This document shows, piece after piece, positions 8,777-20,732 of a stretch of 64,000 bases of DNA. A program made the position numbers and the translations under genes. Location: the NCBI RefSeq assembly GCF_009765995.1, contig NZ_LMUI01000011.1, forward strand, positions 662,994-726,993, in the 5' to 3' direction. The stretch comes from Methylocapsa sp. S129 (GTDB lineage: Bacteria > Pseudomonadota > Alphaproteobacteria > Rhizobiales > Beijerinckiaceae). Under the pieces are notes generated by a model. That model had not been told where the DNA came from. It did not search any database and saw only the letters and a list, made by a program, of their open reading frames with translations. Position 1 is the first letter of the stretch; each line of letters starts with the position of its first letter.

Positions 8777-10321
8777 ATGCGCGTTACCCAAACGTCCGTT
8801 TCAGTGCGCGTTAATCCGTTCCTTTCGCAGTCGGTCGTGTGGCGGAAGGGTCGGCGCTCCGCGCTGGCGCTCGCGCTGGCCGCGGGCCTGGCGACCGTCT
8901 CCGTCTCCGCTCAGGTCGCCCCCGCCATGGCGCAGGCAAAGCCGGCTTCGCTCGCCGATCTTGTCGATAGCGTCGCTGAAGCGGTGGTGAATATTTCCGC
9001 GACCCAGACGGTCGACGACAAGGAAGCGGATGCCGGGCCGCAGATGCCGGATTTGCCGAAAGGCACGCCTTTCGACGACATGTTCGAACAATTCTTCAGA
9101 AATCATGGCCAGAACGGCGCGGCCCCGCGGCCTCACAAATCAAGCTCGCTCGGCTCGGGGTTTGTGATCGACGCCAGCGGCATCGTCATCACCAACAACC
9201 ATGTCGTCGGCGACGCCAACGACATCATGGTGATCTTCACCGACGGCCGCAAACTGAAAGCCGAGGTGATCGGCAAGGATCCCAAGGTCGATGTGGCGGT
9301 GCTGCGCGTCAAAAGCGACAAGCCCCTGAAGACCGTGAAATTCGGCGACAGCGACAAGATGCGCGTCGGCGATCCCGTGATGGCGGTCGGCAATCCTTTC
9401 GGGCTTGGTGAGACGGTGACGGCCGGCATCGTTTCGGCGCGCAACCGCAATATCGATAGCGGGCCTTACGACAATTTCATTCAGACCGACGCCTCGATCA
9501 ACAAAGGCAATTCGGGTGGGCCTCTGTTCAACATGGCGGGCGAGGTCATCGGCATCAACACTGCGATTCTGTCGCCATCGGGCGGCTCGATCGGCATCGG
9601 CTTCGCCACGCCGGCCTCGTCCGTCGTGCCGGTGGTCGCCCAACTCGAGGAATTTCACGAAACGCGGCGCGGCTGGCTTGGCGTCCGCATCCAGAATGTC
9701 GACGATTCGATCGCCGAGAGCCTTGGGCTTGGAACTGCGCGCGGCGCGCTGATCGCCGGCGTCGACGACCGCGGCCCGGCCAAGCCGGCCGGCCTTCTGT
9801 CCGGCGACGTGATCGTCAAATTCGACGGCAAGGACATCAAGGAATCGCGGGACTTGCCCAAACTGGTCGCCTCGTTGCCGGTCGGCAAGGAAGTTGACGT
9901 CGTCATCATCCGCAAGGGCCAGGAAATCACCAAGTCGGTCAAGCTTGGGCGCCTCGAAGACGGCGAGAAGGTCGCCGCCGTCGCCACCGGCGACGATGAC
10001 GCGACTGCCGAAAAGAAGGCCATGTCCAAGGCCTTCGGCATGGAGCTTTCGGGCCTGTCGGATGAGGCGCGCAAGACTTTCAAGATCAAGGATGGCGTTA
10101 AGGGCGTCGTCGTGTCGTCGGTCGAGCCCAATTCGCCGGCCGCCGAAAAAGGCCTGCAGCCAGGCGACGTGATCGAAGAGGTCAACCAGCAGGCGGTGAG
10201 CCAGCCCGGCGAAGTCAGCAAGGCGATCGACGCGCTGAAAAAAGCCGGCAAGAAATCGGCGCTGATGCTCGTCGCCAACGGAACCGGCGATGTTCGCTTT
10301 GTGGCGCTGGCGATCGAATAG
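8777..10321 (+). CDS. degP: Do-type periplasmic serine endoprotease/chaperone (DegP/HtrA)
   Basis: Envelope quality-control protease of 514 residues. A long signal peptide with a basic n-region and a hydrophobic stretch ends near APAMAQA (about residue 52). The trypsin-like domain carries His142 in NNHVV, Asp172 in VDVAVLRV and Ser246 in GNSGGPL. Two PDZ domains follow (about 300-385 and 410-510). An AGGAGA ribosome site precedes the ATG. It ends at a bidirectional terminator shared with convergent serB. Confidence 0.95.
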   Translation: MRVTQTSVSVRVNPFLSQSVVWRKGRRSALALALAAGLATVSVSAQVAPAMAQAKPASLADLVDSVAEAVVNISATQTVDDKEADAGPQMPDLPKGTPFDDMFEQFFRNHGQNGAAPRPHKSSSLGSGFVIDASGIVITNNHVVGDANDIMVIFTDGRKLKAEVIGKDPKVDVAVLRVKSDKPLKTVKFGDSDKMRVGDPVMAVGNPFGLGETVTAGIVSARNRNIDSGPYDNFIQTDASINKGNSGGPLFNMAGEVIGINTAILSPSGGSIGIGFATPASSVVPVVAQLEEFHETRRGWLGVRIQNVDDSIAESLGLGTARGALIAGVDDRGPAKPAGLLSGDVIVKFDGKDIKESRDLPKLVASLPVGKEVDVVIIRKGQEITKSVKLGRLEDGEKVAAVATGDDDATAEKKAMSKAFGMELSGLSDEARKTFKIKDGVKGVVVSSVEPNSPAAEKGLQPGDVIEEVNQQAVSQPGEVSKAIDALKKAGKKSALMLVANGTGDVRFVALAIE

Positions 10322-10329
10322 GGCTTTGC

Positions 10330-10355
10330 TTTTCTTCCGCCACGGCGGGAGAAAA
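10330..10355. terminator. bidirectional intrinsic terminator between degP and serB
   Basis: Twelve-base arms (10330-10341 and 10344-10355) with one mismatch and a 2-base loop. The T-run on one side and A-run on the other let it work from both directions. It sits exactly between the convergent stops of degP and serB. Confidence 0.8.
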
Positions 10356-10356
10356 A

Positions 10357-11262
10357 CTATCCCTCGATGAACGCGCTACGCGCAAAGCCTTGTGCGTAGA
10401 GCAAAGCGGTCAGGTCGGCATGGTCGATGCTCGCATGGGCCGCCGCGGCGACGGCGGGTTTGGCGCGGTAAGCGACGCCAAGCCCAGCTTCGCCGAGCAT
10501 GGCCAGATCGTTGGCTCCGTCGCCGACCGCCAGCGTTTCGTGAAGGGCGAGGCCGTGGCGCGCGCGAAGATCGCGCAATGTCGCAAGCTTGGCGTCGCGG
10601 CCGAGGATCGGCTCGCCGACGCGGCCCACAAGCAGGCCGTTCTCGACGACAAGCTGGTTGGCGCGATGCTCGTGAAAGCCGAGCCGATCGGCGATCGCGC
10701 CGGTGAATTGGGTGAAGCCGCCTGAGACAATCGCCGCATAGGCGCCGCCGGCCCCCATGGTCTGAACGAGCGTGCGCCCGCCAGGCGTCAAAGTGATGTT
10801 GCGCTCCAGAACTTCGGCGATAACCGTCTCAGGCAGGCCGGCAAGAAGCGCGACGCGCTCGCGCAAAGCGGGCTCGAAGGCGATTTCGCCGCGCATCGCC
10901 CGTTCGGTGATGTCCGCCACGCGCGCGCCGATGCCGACGCGCGCCGCGAGTTCGTCGATGCATTCCTGGCCGATCAGCGTTGAATCCATATCGGCGAGCA
11001 GCAGTTTCTTGCGTCGCCCGGCCGCCGGCTGCGCGATCGCGTCGATCGGCGCCCCCGCCAGCGCCGCGCTCAAACGCTCGCGGGCGAGCGGCAGCGCCGA
11101 ATCTTCGCCCTCAAAAAAAAGATCGGCAGCGACATTCGGGTCGAGCCATTGCGTCGAGGAAAAGCCTGGCAGCGCTTGCGCGGCGCGCGCGATCAAGGCA
11201 TCGCTGAGCGCGGGATGCAGCGGATTGGCGACGAGCGTGGCGACAAAGGTCTGTGACGGCAT
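10357..11262 (-). CDS. serB: phosphoserine phosphatase SerB
   Basis: Last step of serine synthesis, phosphoserine to serine. HAD phosphatase of 301 residues with the catalytic LADMDSTLIGQE (DxDST), the SGGFTQF Ser motif, and a GDGANDLAML motif for Mg binding. The N-terminal ~75 residues are the weakly conserved ACT-like regulatory part. Start MPSQTF at 11262 leaves only 18 bp to the divergent miaA start, the usual layout in Hyphomicrobiales. The longer upstream open frame overlaps miaA and is rejected. Confidence 0.95.
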   Translation of the reverse strand: MPSQTFVATLVANPLHPALSDALIARAAQALPGFSSTQWLDPNVAADLFFEGEDSALPLARERLSAALAGAPIDAIAQPAAGRRKKLLLADMDSTLIGQECIDELAARVGIGARVADITERAMRGEIAFEPALRERVALLAGLPETVIAEVLERNITLTPGGRTLVQTMGAGGAYAAIVSGGFTQFTGAIADRLGFHEHRANQLVVENGLLVGRVGEPILGRDAKLATLRDLRARHGLALHETLAVGDGANDLAMLGEAGLGVAYRAKPAVAAAAHASIDHADLTALLYAQGFARSAFIEG

Positions 11263-11280
11263 GGGTCCGAAGGGCTTGGC

Positions 11281-14335
<3,055 letters not shown>

Positions 14336-14385
14336 GAGACGCCGCCCCGGGATTGGCGCGCCGGCCTCCGGATGGGGACTTCTTT

Positions 14386-15213
14386 GTGACCGATCAATGG
14401 GATCTCTCGGGAGCGTTCGACTTCGAGGGCCAGTTCGTCCGCTATGGAATGATGGGCGAAGGGCCGCCGCTCGTTCTGGTACACGGCACGCCGTTCTCTT
14501 CGGTCGTCTGGCGGAAAATTGCGCCGCACCTGGCAAGGCGCCGGCGCGTCTTCTATTGCGATCTTCTCGGCTATGGCCGCTCGGAAATGCGCGACGGGCA
14601 AGACGTCTCGCTTGGCGTTCAGAATCGCCTGTTCGCCGCTTTGCTCGATCATTGGAGCGTGAGCCGGCCCGATGTCGTCGCCCATGATTTTGGCGGCGCG
14701 ACCGTCTTGCGCGCATGGCTGCTGAATGATTGTCGTTATTGTAGTTTGTCGCTCATCGATCCTGTCGCGCTTGCGCCATGGGGCTCGCCTTTCGTGCATC
14801 ACGTCAGGCGTCACGAGGCGGCTTTTGCGGGCCTGCCCGCCTATATCCACACGGCGGTGCTTCCCGCTTACATCAGCGGCGCCGCGTATCGACCGTTGTC
14901 GGGTGAAGCGCTCAAGCTTTATGCCGAGCCCTGGTTGAGCGTCGCCGGGCAGGGGGCGTTCTACCGGCAGATCGCCCAGATGGAGCAGCGGTTCACCGAT
15001 GAGGTCGAGGGCCGTTACCGCGAGATTGACTGTCCGGCCTTAATTCTGTGGGGCGAACAGGACGCGTGGATTCCGATCGAACGCGGGCGCGTCCTGGCGT
15101 CAAAAATGCCGAACGCTGTTTTTCGGGCCATTCCGGACGCCGGCCACCTCGTGCAGGACGATGCGCCGGAGGCGATTGTCGCGGCATTGCTGGACTTTCT
15201 CCCCGCGCCGTAG
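14386..15213 (+). CDS. alpha/beta hydrolase with Asp nucleophile (haloalkane dehalogenase / epoxide hydrolase type)
   Basis: A 275-residue alpha/beta hydrolase. The oxyanion motif HGTPFSS sits near residue 35-45. The nucleophile elbow reads VVAHDFGGA, with Asp where esterases and lipases have Ser. Acid Asp is in WGEQDAWIP and the base His in DAGHLVQDDAP. An Asp nucleophile is the signature of haloalkane dehalogenases, fluoroacetate dehalogenases and epoxide hydrolases. The halide-stabilising Trp cannot be assigned, so the substrate is open. GTG at 14386 follows a GGGG ribosome-site-like run; TTG at 14353 is less likely. About 50 bp after ligA, probably co-transcribed. Confidence 0.78.
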   Translation: MTDQWDLSGAFDFEGQFVRYGMMGEGPPLVLVHGTPFSSVVWRKIAPHLARRRRVFYCDLLGYGRSEMRDGQDVSLGVQNRLFAALLDHWSVSRPDVVAHDFGGATVLRAWLLNDCRYCSLSLIDPVALAPWGSPFVHHVRRHEAAFAGLPAYIHTAVLPAYISGAAYRPLSGEALKLYAEPWLSVAGQGAFYRQIAQMEQRFTDEVEGRYREIDCPALILWGEQDAWIPIERGRVLASKMPNAVFRAIPDAGHLVQDDAPEAIVAALLDFLPAP

Positions 15214-15254
15214 CGCCCGCAAATTCCAGTGGGAACGGGACGCGCCACCGCCGC

Positions 15255-16562
15255 TCACCGATATAAATCGGCGCGCGTCGGCGGCAGATTGACGGGACCC
15301 CTCACCCGTTTGGACGCCAGCGTCTGGTAGAGGCCCGCATTGTTGCGCGCGAAAGTGATCGAGCACGCCGCGAGATAGACCATCCAGACCCGCGTCGTGA
15401 CTTCCCCGACTTCCTTGCATGCCGCATCGTAACGGGCGACGAGGCGGTCGTGCCAGAACCGGCATGTGCGTTGGTAATGTTCGCGCCAACCCTCGACATC
15501 GTGAATCTCGAAACCATGCAATTCGAGATTGGTGACCGTGCGGCCGATATAGTCGAGTTCGCCGCCGGGGAAGATATAGCGCGTCAGCGCTGCAAAATCG
15601 GCGCGCTTCTTGCCTGTGCGCGCCGCGCGGCTGCCGCCCGGGCGCGTGATGGCGTGATGCAAAAACAGGCCGCCAGGCTTCAGCAGGCGATGGACGGTCT
15701 TGAAATAGGTGGGGAAGTTGGCGGCGCCGACATGTTCGAACATGCCGATCGAGGTGATCTTGTCGAAACGCCCCTCGCCCTGGATCAGGGAATAATCGGC
15801 CAGTTCGATCGTCACATGATCTTCAAGGCCGAGGCGTTTGACCTTCTCTTTGGCGAGGGCGATCTGCTGTTCGGATAAGGTCACGCCGTGAACTTTGACG
15901 CCGTAATTTTGCGCGGCGTGGCACGCGAATGCGCCCCAGCCGCAACCGATGTCGAGCACGGTTTCGCCCGGCTTCAGGCGCAATTTACGGCAGATCATGT
16001 CGATCTTCTGGATCTGCGCCGTCTCGAGATCGTCGTCCCAATCGTGAAAATAAGCGCAGCTATAGACCATCTCCTTGTCGAGCCAGAGCTGATAGAACGC
16101 ATTGGAGACGTCATAATGATGCGCGATGTCTTTCTTGTTCTCGTCTTGCGATCCGTCGCTTTCGCGATCCGGGGCGATCGTCTCCAGCGGCCACGGGCCG
16201 CCGCGCGGAACGAACAGAAAATCGAAAGCCGTTTTCAGCGCCCGAAATTTGCCCAGCGACTTGGTGAAATCGCGCGTGCGGCCCTTGGGCCGCTTGGCGA
16301 TGAGGTCGAACAAAGTGCCGTTGACAATGTCGATCCGTTTGGCCGCCCACAGATTGGCGAGCGTGGTGATTTTGGGCGCGCGCAACAGGCTGGCGACCGC
16401 GCCCTCGTCGGCGATGGCGATGGCGAGCGCGGTCGCCGGCCAGTCGGCGGGAACATGCGAGCCGTCCCACAGCCGAAAGCCGAATTCGAGCGCCATGCGC
16501 TGATGCGCCTGCGTCAGCAGCGCCGTGAAGCTTCGTATTCTCTGTTGCGCTTTAGCCGCCAT
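15255..16562 (-). CDS. cfa: cyclopropane-fatty-acyl-phospholipid synthase
   Basis: SAM-dependent enzyme that adds a methylene across the double bond of membrane phospholipid acyl chains. 435 residues: N-terminal lipid-binding part, SAM motif I VLDIGCGWGAFACHAA, DISNAFY-like HYDVSNAFYQLWL, and the C-terminal GGELDYIGRTVTNLE and WMVYLAACSITFARNN that mark CFA synthases. MAAKAQQR at 16562 is chosen; the open frame extends 35 residues further, with low-quality Pro/Ala-rich content. Convergent with the hydrolase at 14386 and divergent from the GNAT gene. Confidence 0.92.
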   Translation of the reverse strand: MAAKAQQRIRSFTALLTQAHQRMALEFGFRLWDGSHVPADWPATALAIAIADEGAVASLLRAPKITTLANLWAAKRIDIVNGTLFDLIAKRPKGRTRDFTKSLGKFRALKTAFDFLFVPRGGPWPLETIAPDRESDGSQDENKKDIAHHYDVSNAFYQLWLDKEMVYSCAYFHDWDDDLETAQIQKIDMICRKLRLKPGETVLDIGCGWGAFACHAAQNYGVKVHGVTLSEQQIALAKEKVKRLGLEDHVTIELADYSLIQGEGRFDKITSIGMFEHVGAANFPTYFKTVHRLLKPGGLFLHHAITRPGGSRAARTGKKRADFAALTRYIFPGGELDYIGRTVTNLELHGFEIHDVEGWREHYQRTCRFWHDRLVARYDAACKEVGEVTTRVWMVYLAACSITFARNNAGLYQTLASKRVRGPVNLPPTRADLYR

Positions 16563-16708
16563 AATCCCGTCGAATGCCCTGCGGACGCCAGGCGCGCCCG
16601 GCGGGACATTAGGGGCTGGCGCGCGAACAGCGCAAGCGCTTCCCCCCGCCGCGGCGGTATGAAACATTCGCCGGCGTTTCGCCCCATGCTCCGACCTGTC
16701 GAGCCGAT

Positions 16709-17185
16709 ATGAGCAGCCTTTCGATTCGCCCTGCGAAGTTGAACGATCTTGACGCCATTCTGGCGCTGGAGCTCGCCGTCTTTGCCACCGACCGCCTGTC
16801 GCGGCGCTCCCTTCGCGCCTTCATCGCGAGCCCGCATCGCCCGCTCCTCGTCGCCATTTCGGATGAGGGCCTGGCGGGCTATGCGCTGGTCGCCTTGCGC
16901 AAGCGGGCCGCCGCGGCGCGCCTATATTCGATCGCGGTCGACCAGCGCAGCGGCCGGCGCGGCATCGGGCGCGCTCTGATGGCCGCGTGCGAACATTACG
17001 CCGCCGCGCATGGCCGCCGCGCCTTGCGCCTTGAGGTCCGTTCGGACAATCAGCCCGCCATCGCCCTTTATGAACGCCTCGGCTTCAGGCAATTTGGCCA
17101 TTACGACAATTACTACGCCGATGGCGCCAGGGCGCTGCGCTTCGAAAAGTCGCTCGCCGCCGCCGCGTCGCCCGCCCAGTCCTGA
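16709..17185 (+). CDS. GNAT N-acetyltransferase (RimI-like)
   Basis: A 158-residue single-domain acetyltransferase. SIRPAKLNDLDAILALE opens the fold, and the acetyl-CoA motif A is QRSGRRGIGRALM, followed by LEVRSDNQPAIALYERLGF. It resembles RimI-type N-terminal or Lys acetyltransferases. It lies upstream of the RimK-like ATP-grasp gene. In other proteobacteria, from family knowledge, RimK-type genes of this class are paired with a GNAT, sometimes fused to a C39-like peptidase. The peptidase part is absent here. Confidence 0.85.
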   Translation: MSSLSIRPAKLNDLDAILALELAVFATDRLSRRSLRAFIASPHRPLLVAISDEGLAGYALVALRKRAAAARLYSIAVDQRSGRRGIGRALMAACEHYAAAHGRRALRLEVRSDNQPAIALYERLGFRQFGHYDNYYADGARALRFEKSLAAAASPAQS

Positions 17186-17413
17186 AGCGAACGAGAATTC
17201 TTGTGCGGAGGCGTCTGCGCCTGTTGCATCGGCCGCAAAGCGGGCACATTGTGCCGCTCCATTAGACCTGCGCGTTTGAACAGCGCCGCGCCTTGCGGGA
17301 CCATCGCTTCTTCTTTTGCGCCCGGCCAGGGAGCCGATCGGACGCATGCGCTTTCCCTTCGTCAATGGGTCAAGCTGTCCCGGGGTGGACGCCGCTGAAA
17401 CGGACGCGTCGCG

Positions 17414-18874
17414 ATGACGGGCTGGGTGATTCTGGTCGATCAATTGCGCGACTTTCCCAATGCGGAAACGCCGCACAAGGTCATCACCACCAGCGACTAT
17501 CTCGCGCGGCCCAAGCTTTTCGCGGGTTCGGGACGCGCCAAGCTCGTCAATCTGTCGCGCTCGTATAATTATCAGTCCAAAGGCTATTACGCCTCGCTGC
17601 TCGCCGAAGCGCGCGGCCACCGTGTGATCCCCAGCGTCGAGACCATGCTGGAGCTGCGCGAGCACAAGCTTTACGAACATGCTTTGCCCGACCTCGAGGA
17701 AGCGCTCAGCAGCGCCGCCCATCGCGCCCGCGCAACCGAGCACACGACCTTCGATCTGCTGTTCTGCTTTGGCCTGACGCAGGATCCGCGCTTCGAGGCG
17801 TTCGGGCGCCTGTTGTTCGACTGGTATCGCTGCCCGGCGCTTGAGGTGACGATATCGGCGGGCAAGAGGTGGAAGATCGACCGGCTGCGCGCGCGCCCTC
17901 TGGTCAAGCTCGGCCCGGAGGAGGCGGCTTTCTTTCGCACCGCCCTGCATCAGCACACCCAGCGCGACTGGCGCAATCCCCGCGCGCGCACCGTCGCCAA
18001 ATATTCGCTCGCCGTGCTGCATGATCCGCAGGAGGAGCTGCCGCCCTCGTCCGTCGAGACGCTCCGTTATTTCCAGAAGATCGCCGAACGCCATTCGGTC
18101 GATGTCGAGCTCATCACCAAACGCCAATTGGCGGAATTGGCGGAATTCGACGGTCTGTTCATCCGGGCGACGACCTCGATCGACGATTACACCTATCGCT
18201 TTGCGCGCCGCGCCTTGCAGGAGGGCATGCCGGTCATCGACGATCCCGTCTCGATGATCCGCTGCACCAATAAGGTCTACCTCCATGAATTGATGGAGGC
18301 GCATGGCGTGCCGATCCCGCCGACGGTGATGCTCGCCGAGGATGAGGACCTCGCCAAGGCGGCGCAGGTTCTGGGCTGGCCGATGGTCGTGAAAATCCCC
18401 GACGGTTCATTCTCGCGCGGCGTTCATAAGGTCGAGAATGCCGAGCAGTTACAAAAACTTACCGATGAGTTATTCATCGATACCGACCTGTTGCTGGCGC
18501 AGAAATTCATGCCGACCGACTTTGACTGGCGGGTCGGCGTGCTCGACGGCGAGCCTTTGTTCGTGTGCCAATATCAGATGGCGCGCGGCCATTGGCAGAT
18601 CATCAAACACGGCCCCGACGGCGCCAAGGAAGGGGGCTTTCGCACCCTCGGGCTCGCCGACGCGCCCACCAAAGTGATCGACGTCGCTTTGCGCGCCGCG
18701 CGCGCCATCGGCGGCGGCTTTTATGGCGTCGACATCAAGGAAACCGGCGATTCCATCGCCGTCATCGAAGTCAACGACAATCCCAATCTCGAACATGGCG
18801 TCGAGGATCAAATCGGCAAGGACGAAGTCTGGAGCCGCATCCTGCAATGGTTCATCAAGCGCATCGACGCGTGA
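17414..18874 (+). CDS. RimK-family ATP-grasp ligase with RLAN-type N-terminal domain
   Basis: A 486-residue protein. The N-terminal ~190 residues resemble the RLAN domain (RimK-like ATP-grasp N-terminal). The C-terminal ATP-grasp runs from about residue 280, with VKIPDGSFSRGVHKV (nucleotide binding), FDWRVGVLDGEPLF, and the metal site IEVNDNPNLEHGVED. Predicted activity: ATP-dependent joining of an amino acid to a carboxyl group of a peptide or small molecule; the substrate is not known. The upstream 228-bp gap shows no convincing gene. Ribosome site is weak. Confidence 0.85.
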   Translation: MTGWVILVDQLRDFPNAETPHKVITTSDYLARPKLFAGSGRAKLVNLSRSYNYQSKGYYASLLAEARGHRVIPSVETMLELREHKLYEHALPDLEEALSSAAHRARATEHTTFDLLFCFGLTQDPRFEAFGRLLFDWYRCPALEVTISAGKRWKIDRLRARPLVKLGPEEAAFFRTALHQHTQRDWRNPRARTVAKYSLAVLHDPQEELPPSSVETLRYFQKIAERHSVDVELITKRQLAELAEFDGLFIRATTSIDDYTYRFARRALQEGMPVIDDPVSMIRCTNKVYLHELMEAHGVPIPPTVMLAEDEDLAKAAQVLGWPMVVKIPDGSFSRGVHKVENAEQLQKLTDELFIDTDLLLAQKFMPTDFDWRVGVLDGEPLFVCQYQMARGHWQIIKHGPDGAKEGGFRTLGLADAPTKVIDVALRAARAIGGGFYGVDIKETGDSIAVIEVNDNPNLEHGVEDQIGKDEVWSRILQWFIKRIDA

Positions 18875-18968
18875 GCGCCGCCGCGCGGCGTGATGATTCA
18901 TGTAGATCGCGCCTGGCGCTTGCTGGTATCATTGCGCCTCGCTGAGGCTGCGCACGCCGGATGTTTCG

Positions 18969-19610
18969 ATGTATCAACCCTTACTCCATCGCCAGGAACA
19001 TTTGGAGGCGCAGCATGCGCTGATCCGCAGCCACCCGCTTGGCCTGTTGATCTCGCATGGCGCTCACGGGCTGGAGGCCAATTCCATCCCCTTCCTGATC
19101 GATGCGCAGGCGTCCAGGTTCGGAACGTTGCAGGCGCATATGGCGCGCGCCAACGGGCAATGGCGGAATTTGAGCGAAGCCAGCGACGTCCTCGTCATCT
19201 TCCAGGGCGCGGATCATTACATCACGCCCGCCTGGTACGAGACCAAGCGCGAGACCGGTAAGGTCGTGCCTACGTGGAACTATGTGATGGTGCAGGCGCG
19301 CGGGCGTCCGCGCGTGATCGACGACGCCGCATGGCTGCGCGTCCAGATCGAAGCTTTGACCAACCGACATGAAAGCGCGCGGTCAGCGCCCTGGGCAGTC
19401 GGCGACGCGCCCGAGGCTTTCATCGACATGCAGATCAAGGCGATCATCGGCGTTGAAATCGAAATCACCGACATTGCCGGCAAATGGAAGGTGAGCCAGA
19501 ACCGCCCCGCCGCCGATCGCGTCGGCGTCGTCGCGGGACTTGAGGAATTGGGCGACGAAGCCTCGCGGACAATGGCGTCGATCGTGCGCGAGACGGCGCC
19601 GAAGGGGTGA
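18969..19610 (+). CDS. FMN-binding PaiB-family protein
   Basis: A 213-residue protein of the PaiB family (split-barrel FMN-binding negative regulator in Bacillus, where it represses sporulation and protease genes). It begins MYQPLLHRQEHLEAQHALI and carries the family motifs ANSIPFLID, FQGADHYITPAWYETK, VPTWNYVMVQARG and VSQNRPAADRVGVVAGL. In proteobacteria the role is unclear and flavin-dependent chemistry is possible. Stand-alone gene. Confidence 0.88.
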   Translation: MYQPLLHRQEHLEAQHALIRSHPLGLLISHGAHGLEANSIPFLIDAQASRFGTLQAHMARANGQWRNLSEASDVLVIFQGADHYITPAWYETKRETGKVVPTWNYVMVQARGRPRVIDDAAWLRVQIEALTNRHESARSAPWAVGDAPEAFIDMQIKAIIGVEIEITDIAGKWKVSQNRPAADRVGVVAGLEELGDEASRTMASIVRETAPKG

Positions 19611-19694
19611 GCGGGAAACGGCACTAGGAGCCCGATTCTCAAGCGCTCGCTCAGGCGGCCGAAAGCTTAATTGTCAGCGGAAAAGAAAGCGTTC

Positions 19695-19871
19695 TCAGGG
19701 CGCGCGGCCATAGATTTCCTGATAGGCGTGATGGATCATCTCGGCGCGATCGGCGCGCATGTCGATAAGATCGCTGTTCGACAGCGAATTGATGTCGTCA
19801 ATCAGGCGGAGAAACTCGGCGCGTTTGGCCAGACGGTCTTTGAATTGGGCAATAATGCCGGCGAAAATCAT
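19695..19871 (-). CDS. DUF1127-like small protein
   Basis: A 58-residue gene, short enough to be missed by length cut-offs. It starts MIFAGIIAQFKDRLAKRAEF and continues with an amphipathic LIDDINSLSNSDLIDMRADR segment. This follows the DUF1127 (YjiS-like) plan, in which a basic helix is followed by LxxLdDrxLxDIGlxR. The start codon at 19871 has AAGGAG at 7-base spacing, strongly supporting translation. DUF1127 proteins in alphaproteobacteria include small RNA-binding or stress-related proteins; the role of this one is unknown. A 39-bp dyad lies just upstream. Confidence 0.75.
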   Translation of the reverse strand: MIFAGIIAQFKDRLAKRAEFLRLIDDINSLSNSDLIDMRADRAEMIHHAYQEIYGRAP

Positions 19872-19908
19872 GTTCGGACTCCTTCAGACGCCTGGATTGT
19901 CGCATGAT

Positions 19909-19947
19909 TATGCTGCATAGCAACATTTTATATTGCAATGCAGCATA
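19909..19947. promoter_or_regulatory. 39-bp imperfect dyad between divergent genes
   Basis: Arms 19909-19923 and 19933-19947 are reverse complements over 15 bases with a single mismatch, around a 9-base AT loop. AT-rich against a GC-rich genome and located between the divergent DUF1127-like gene and the methyltransferase gene. It could be an operator or a 5' hairpin in the small-gene transcript. A TTAA-N7-TTAT (19967-19981), one base off a CtrA site, lies close by. Confidence 0.5.
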
Positions 19948-20033
19948 GCGATCTCCGCATGGCTGATTAACCCATCCTTATTGCGGCGACTCGCGCTCGA
20001 CGCGCTGTATCCGCGCCGGTCAAGGAGCTGTTG

Positions 20034-20720
20034 GTGATTCCCTGGTTGTCGCTCGACACCGCAAAGGCGCCTGGCGGCGGCGAGCTCCGGCTGATGCGGC
20101 GCGGGGCCGAATTCTCGATCCGGTTGGGCGCCAATGAACTGATGAACAGTCGGCTGAGCGGCTCCGAGGAGGCGCTCGCCACGATACCTTGCTTGCGAAT
20201 CCGGGACCGGCCAGCGCCGCGGATCCTGATCGGCGGCCTCGGGATGGGCTTTACGCTTCGCGCCGCGCTTGCCGCGCTCGGCGACGACGCCAGCATCGCC
20301 GTCGCCGAACTGGTTCCCGCCGTCGTGAAATGGGCGCAGGGTCCGATGGCTGAGGTATTCGGCAATAGTTTGAGCGATCGCCGCGTCAGCCTGAGCGAAG
20401 GCGATGTGGGCCGCGTGATCAAATCTGCGCGATCGGCTTATGACGCCATCTTGCTTGATGTCGACAACGGTCCTGAAGGATTGACGCGCCAAGCCAATGA
20501 CGCTCTCTATGATACGCAAGGACTGAGCGCCGCGCGAACGGCGTTGCGCCCGGGCGGCATATTGGCGGTCTGGTCATCGGGGCCGAACAGGAATTTCACC
20601 CTACGGCTCCGCCACGTCGGCTTTGGCGTTGAAGAAATCAAGGTGCGGGCCAATGGCGCGCGCGGCGGCGCGCGGCATGTCATCTGGGTGGCGACTTCGG
20701 GCGCGCGCCCTTCATCCTAG
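20034..20720 (+). CDS. spermidine-synthase-like methyltransferase-fold protein
   Basis: About 228 residues with a Rossmann methyltransferase core: ILIGGLGMGFTLRAAL (glycine loop), then VAELVPAVVKWA (acidic end of strand 2), then AILLDVDNGPEGLT (the position of the polyamine-synthase gate Asp), then AARTALRPGGILAVWS. Resembles short spermidine-synthase-like proteins lacking the N-terminal beta domain, so real aminopropyl transfer is uncertain. GTG at 20034 has AAGGAG 6 bases upstream; TTG at 20031 is the alternative. Confidence 0.75.
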   Translation: MIPWLSLDTAKAPGGGELRLMRRGAEFSIRLGANELMNSRLSGSEEALATIPCLRIRDRPAPRILIGGLGMGFTLRAALAALGDDASIAVAELVPAVVKWAQGPMAEVFGNSLSDRRVSLSEGDVGRVIKSARSAYDAILLDVDNGPEGLTRQANDALYDTQGLSAARTALRPGGILAVWSSGPNRNFTLRLRHVGFGVEEIKVRANGARGGARHVIWVATSGARPSS

Positions 20721-20732
20721 GAAACATCAACC

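Noticed and set aside
17186..17413. Possible small peptide gene between GNAT and the ATP-grasp gene
   Set aside because: Open frames exist on both strands, but none has a good ribosome site or a natural composition, and one overlaps the GNAT end.
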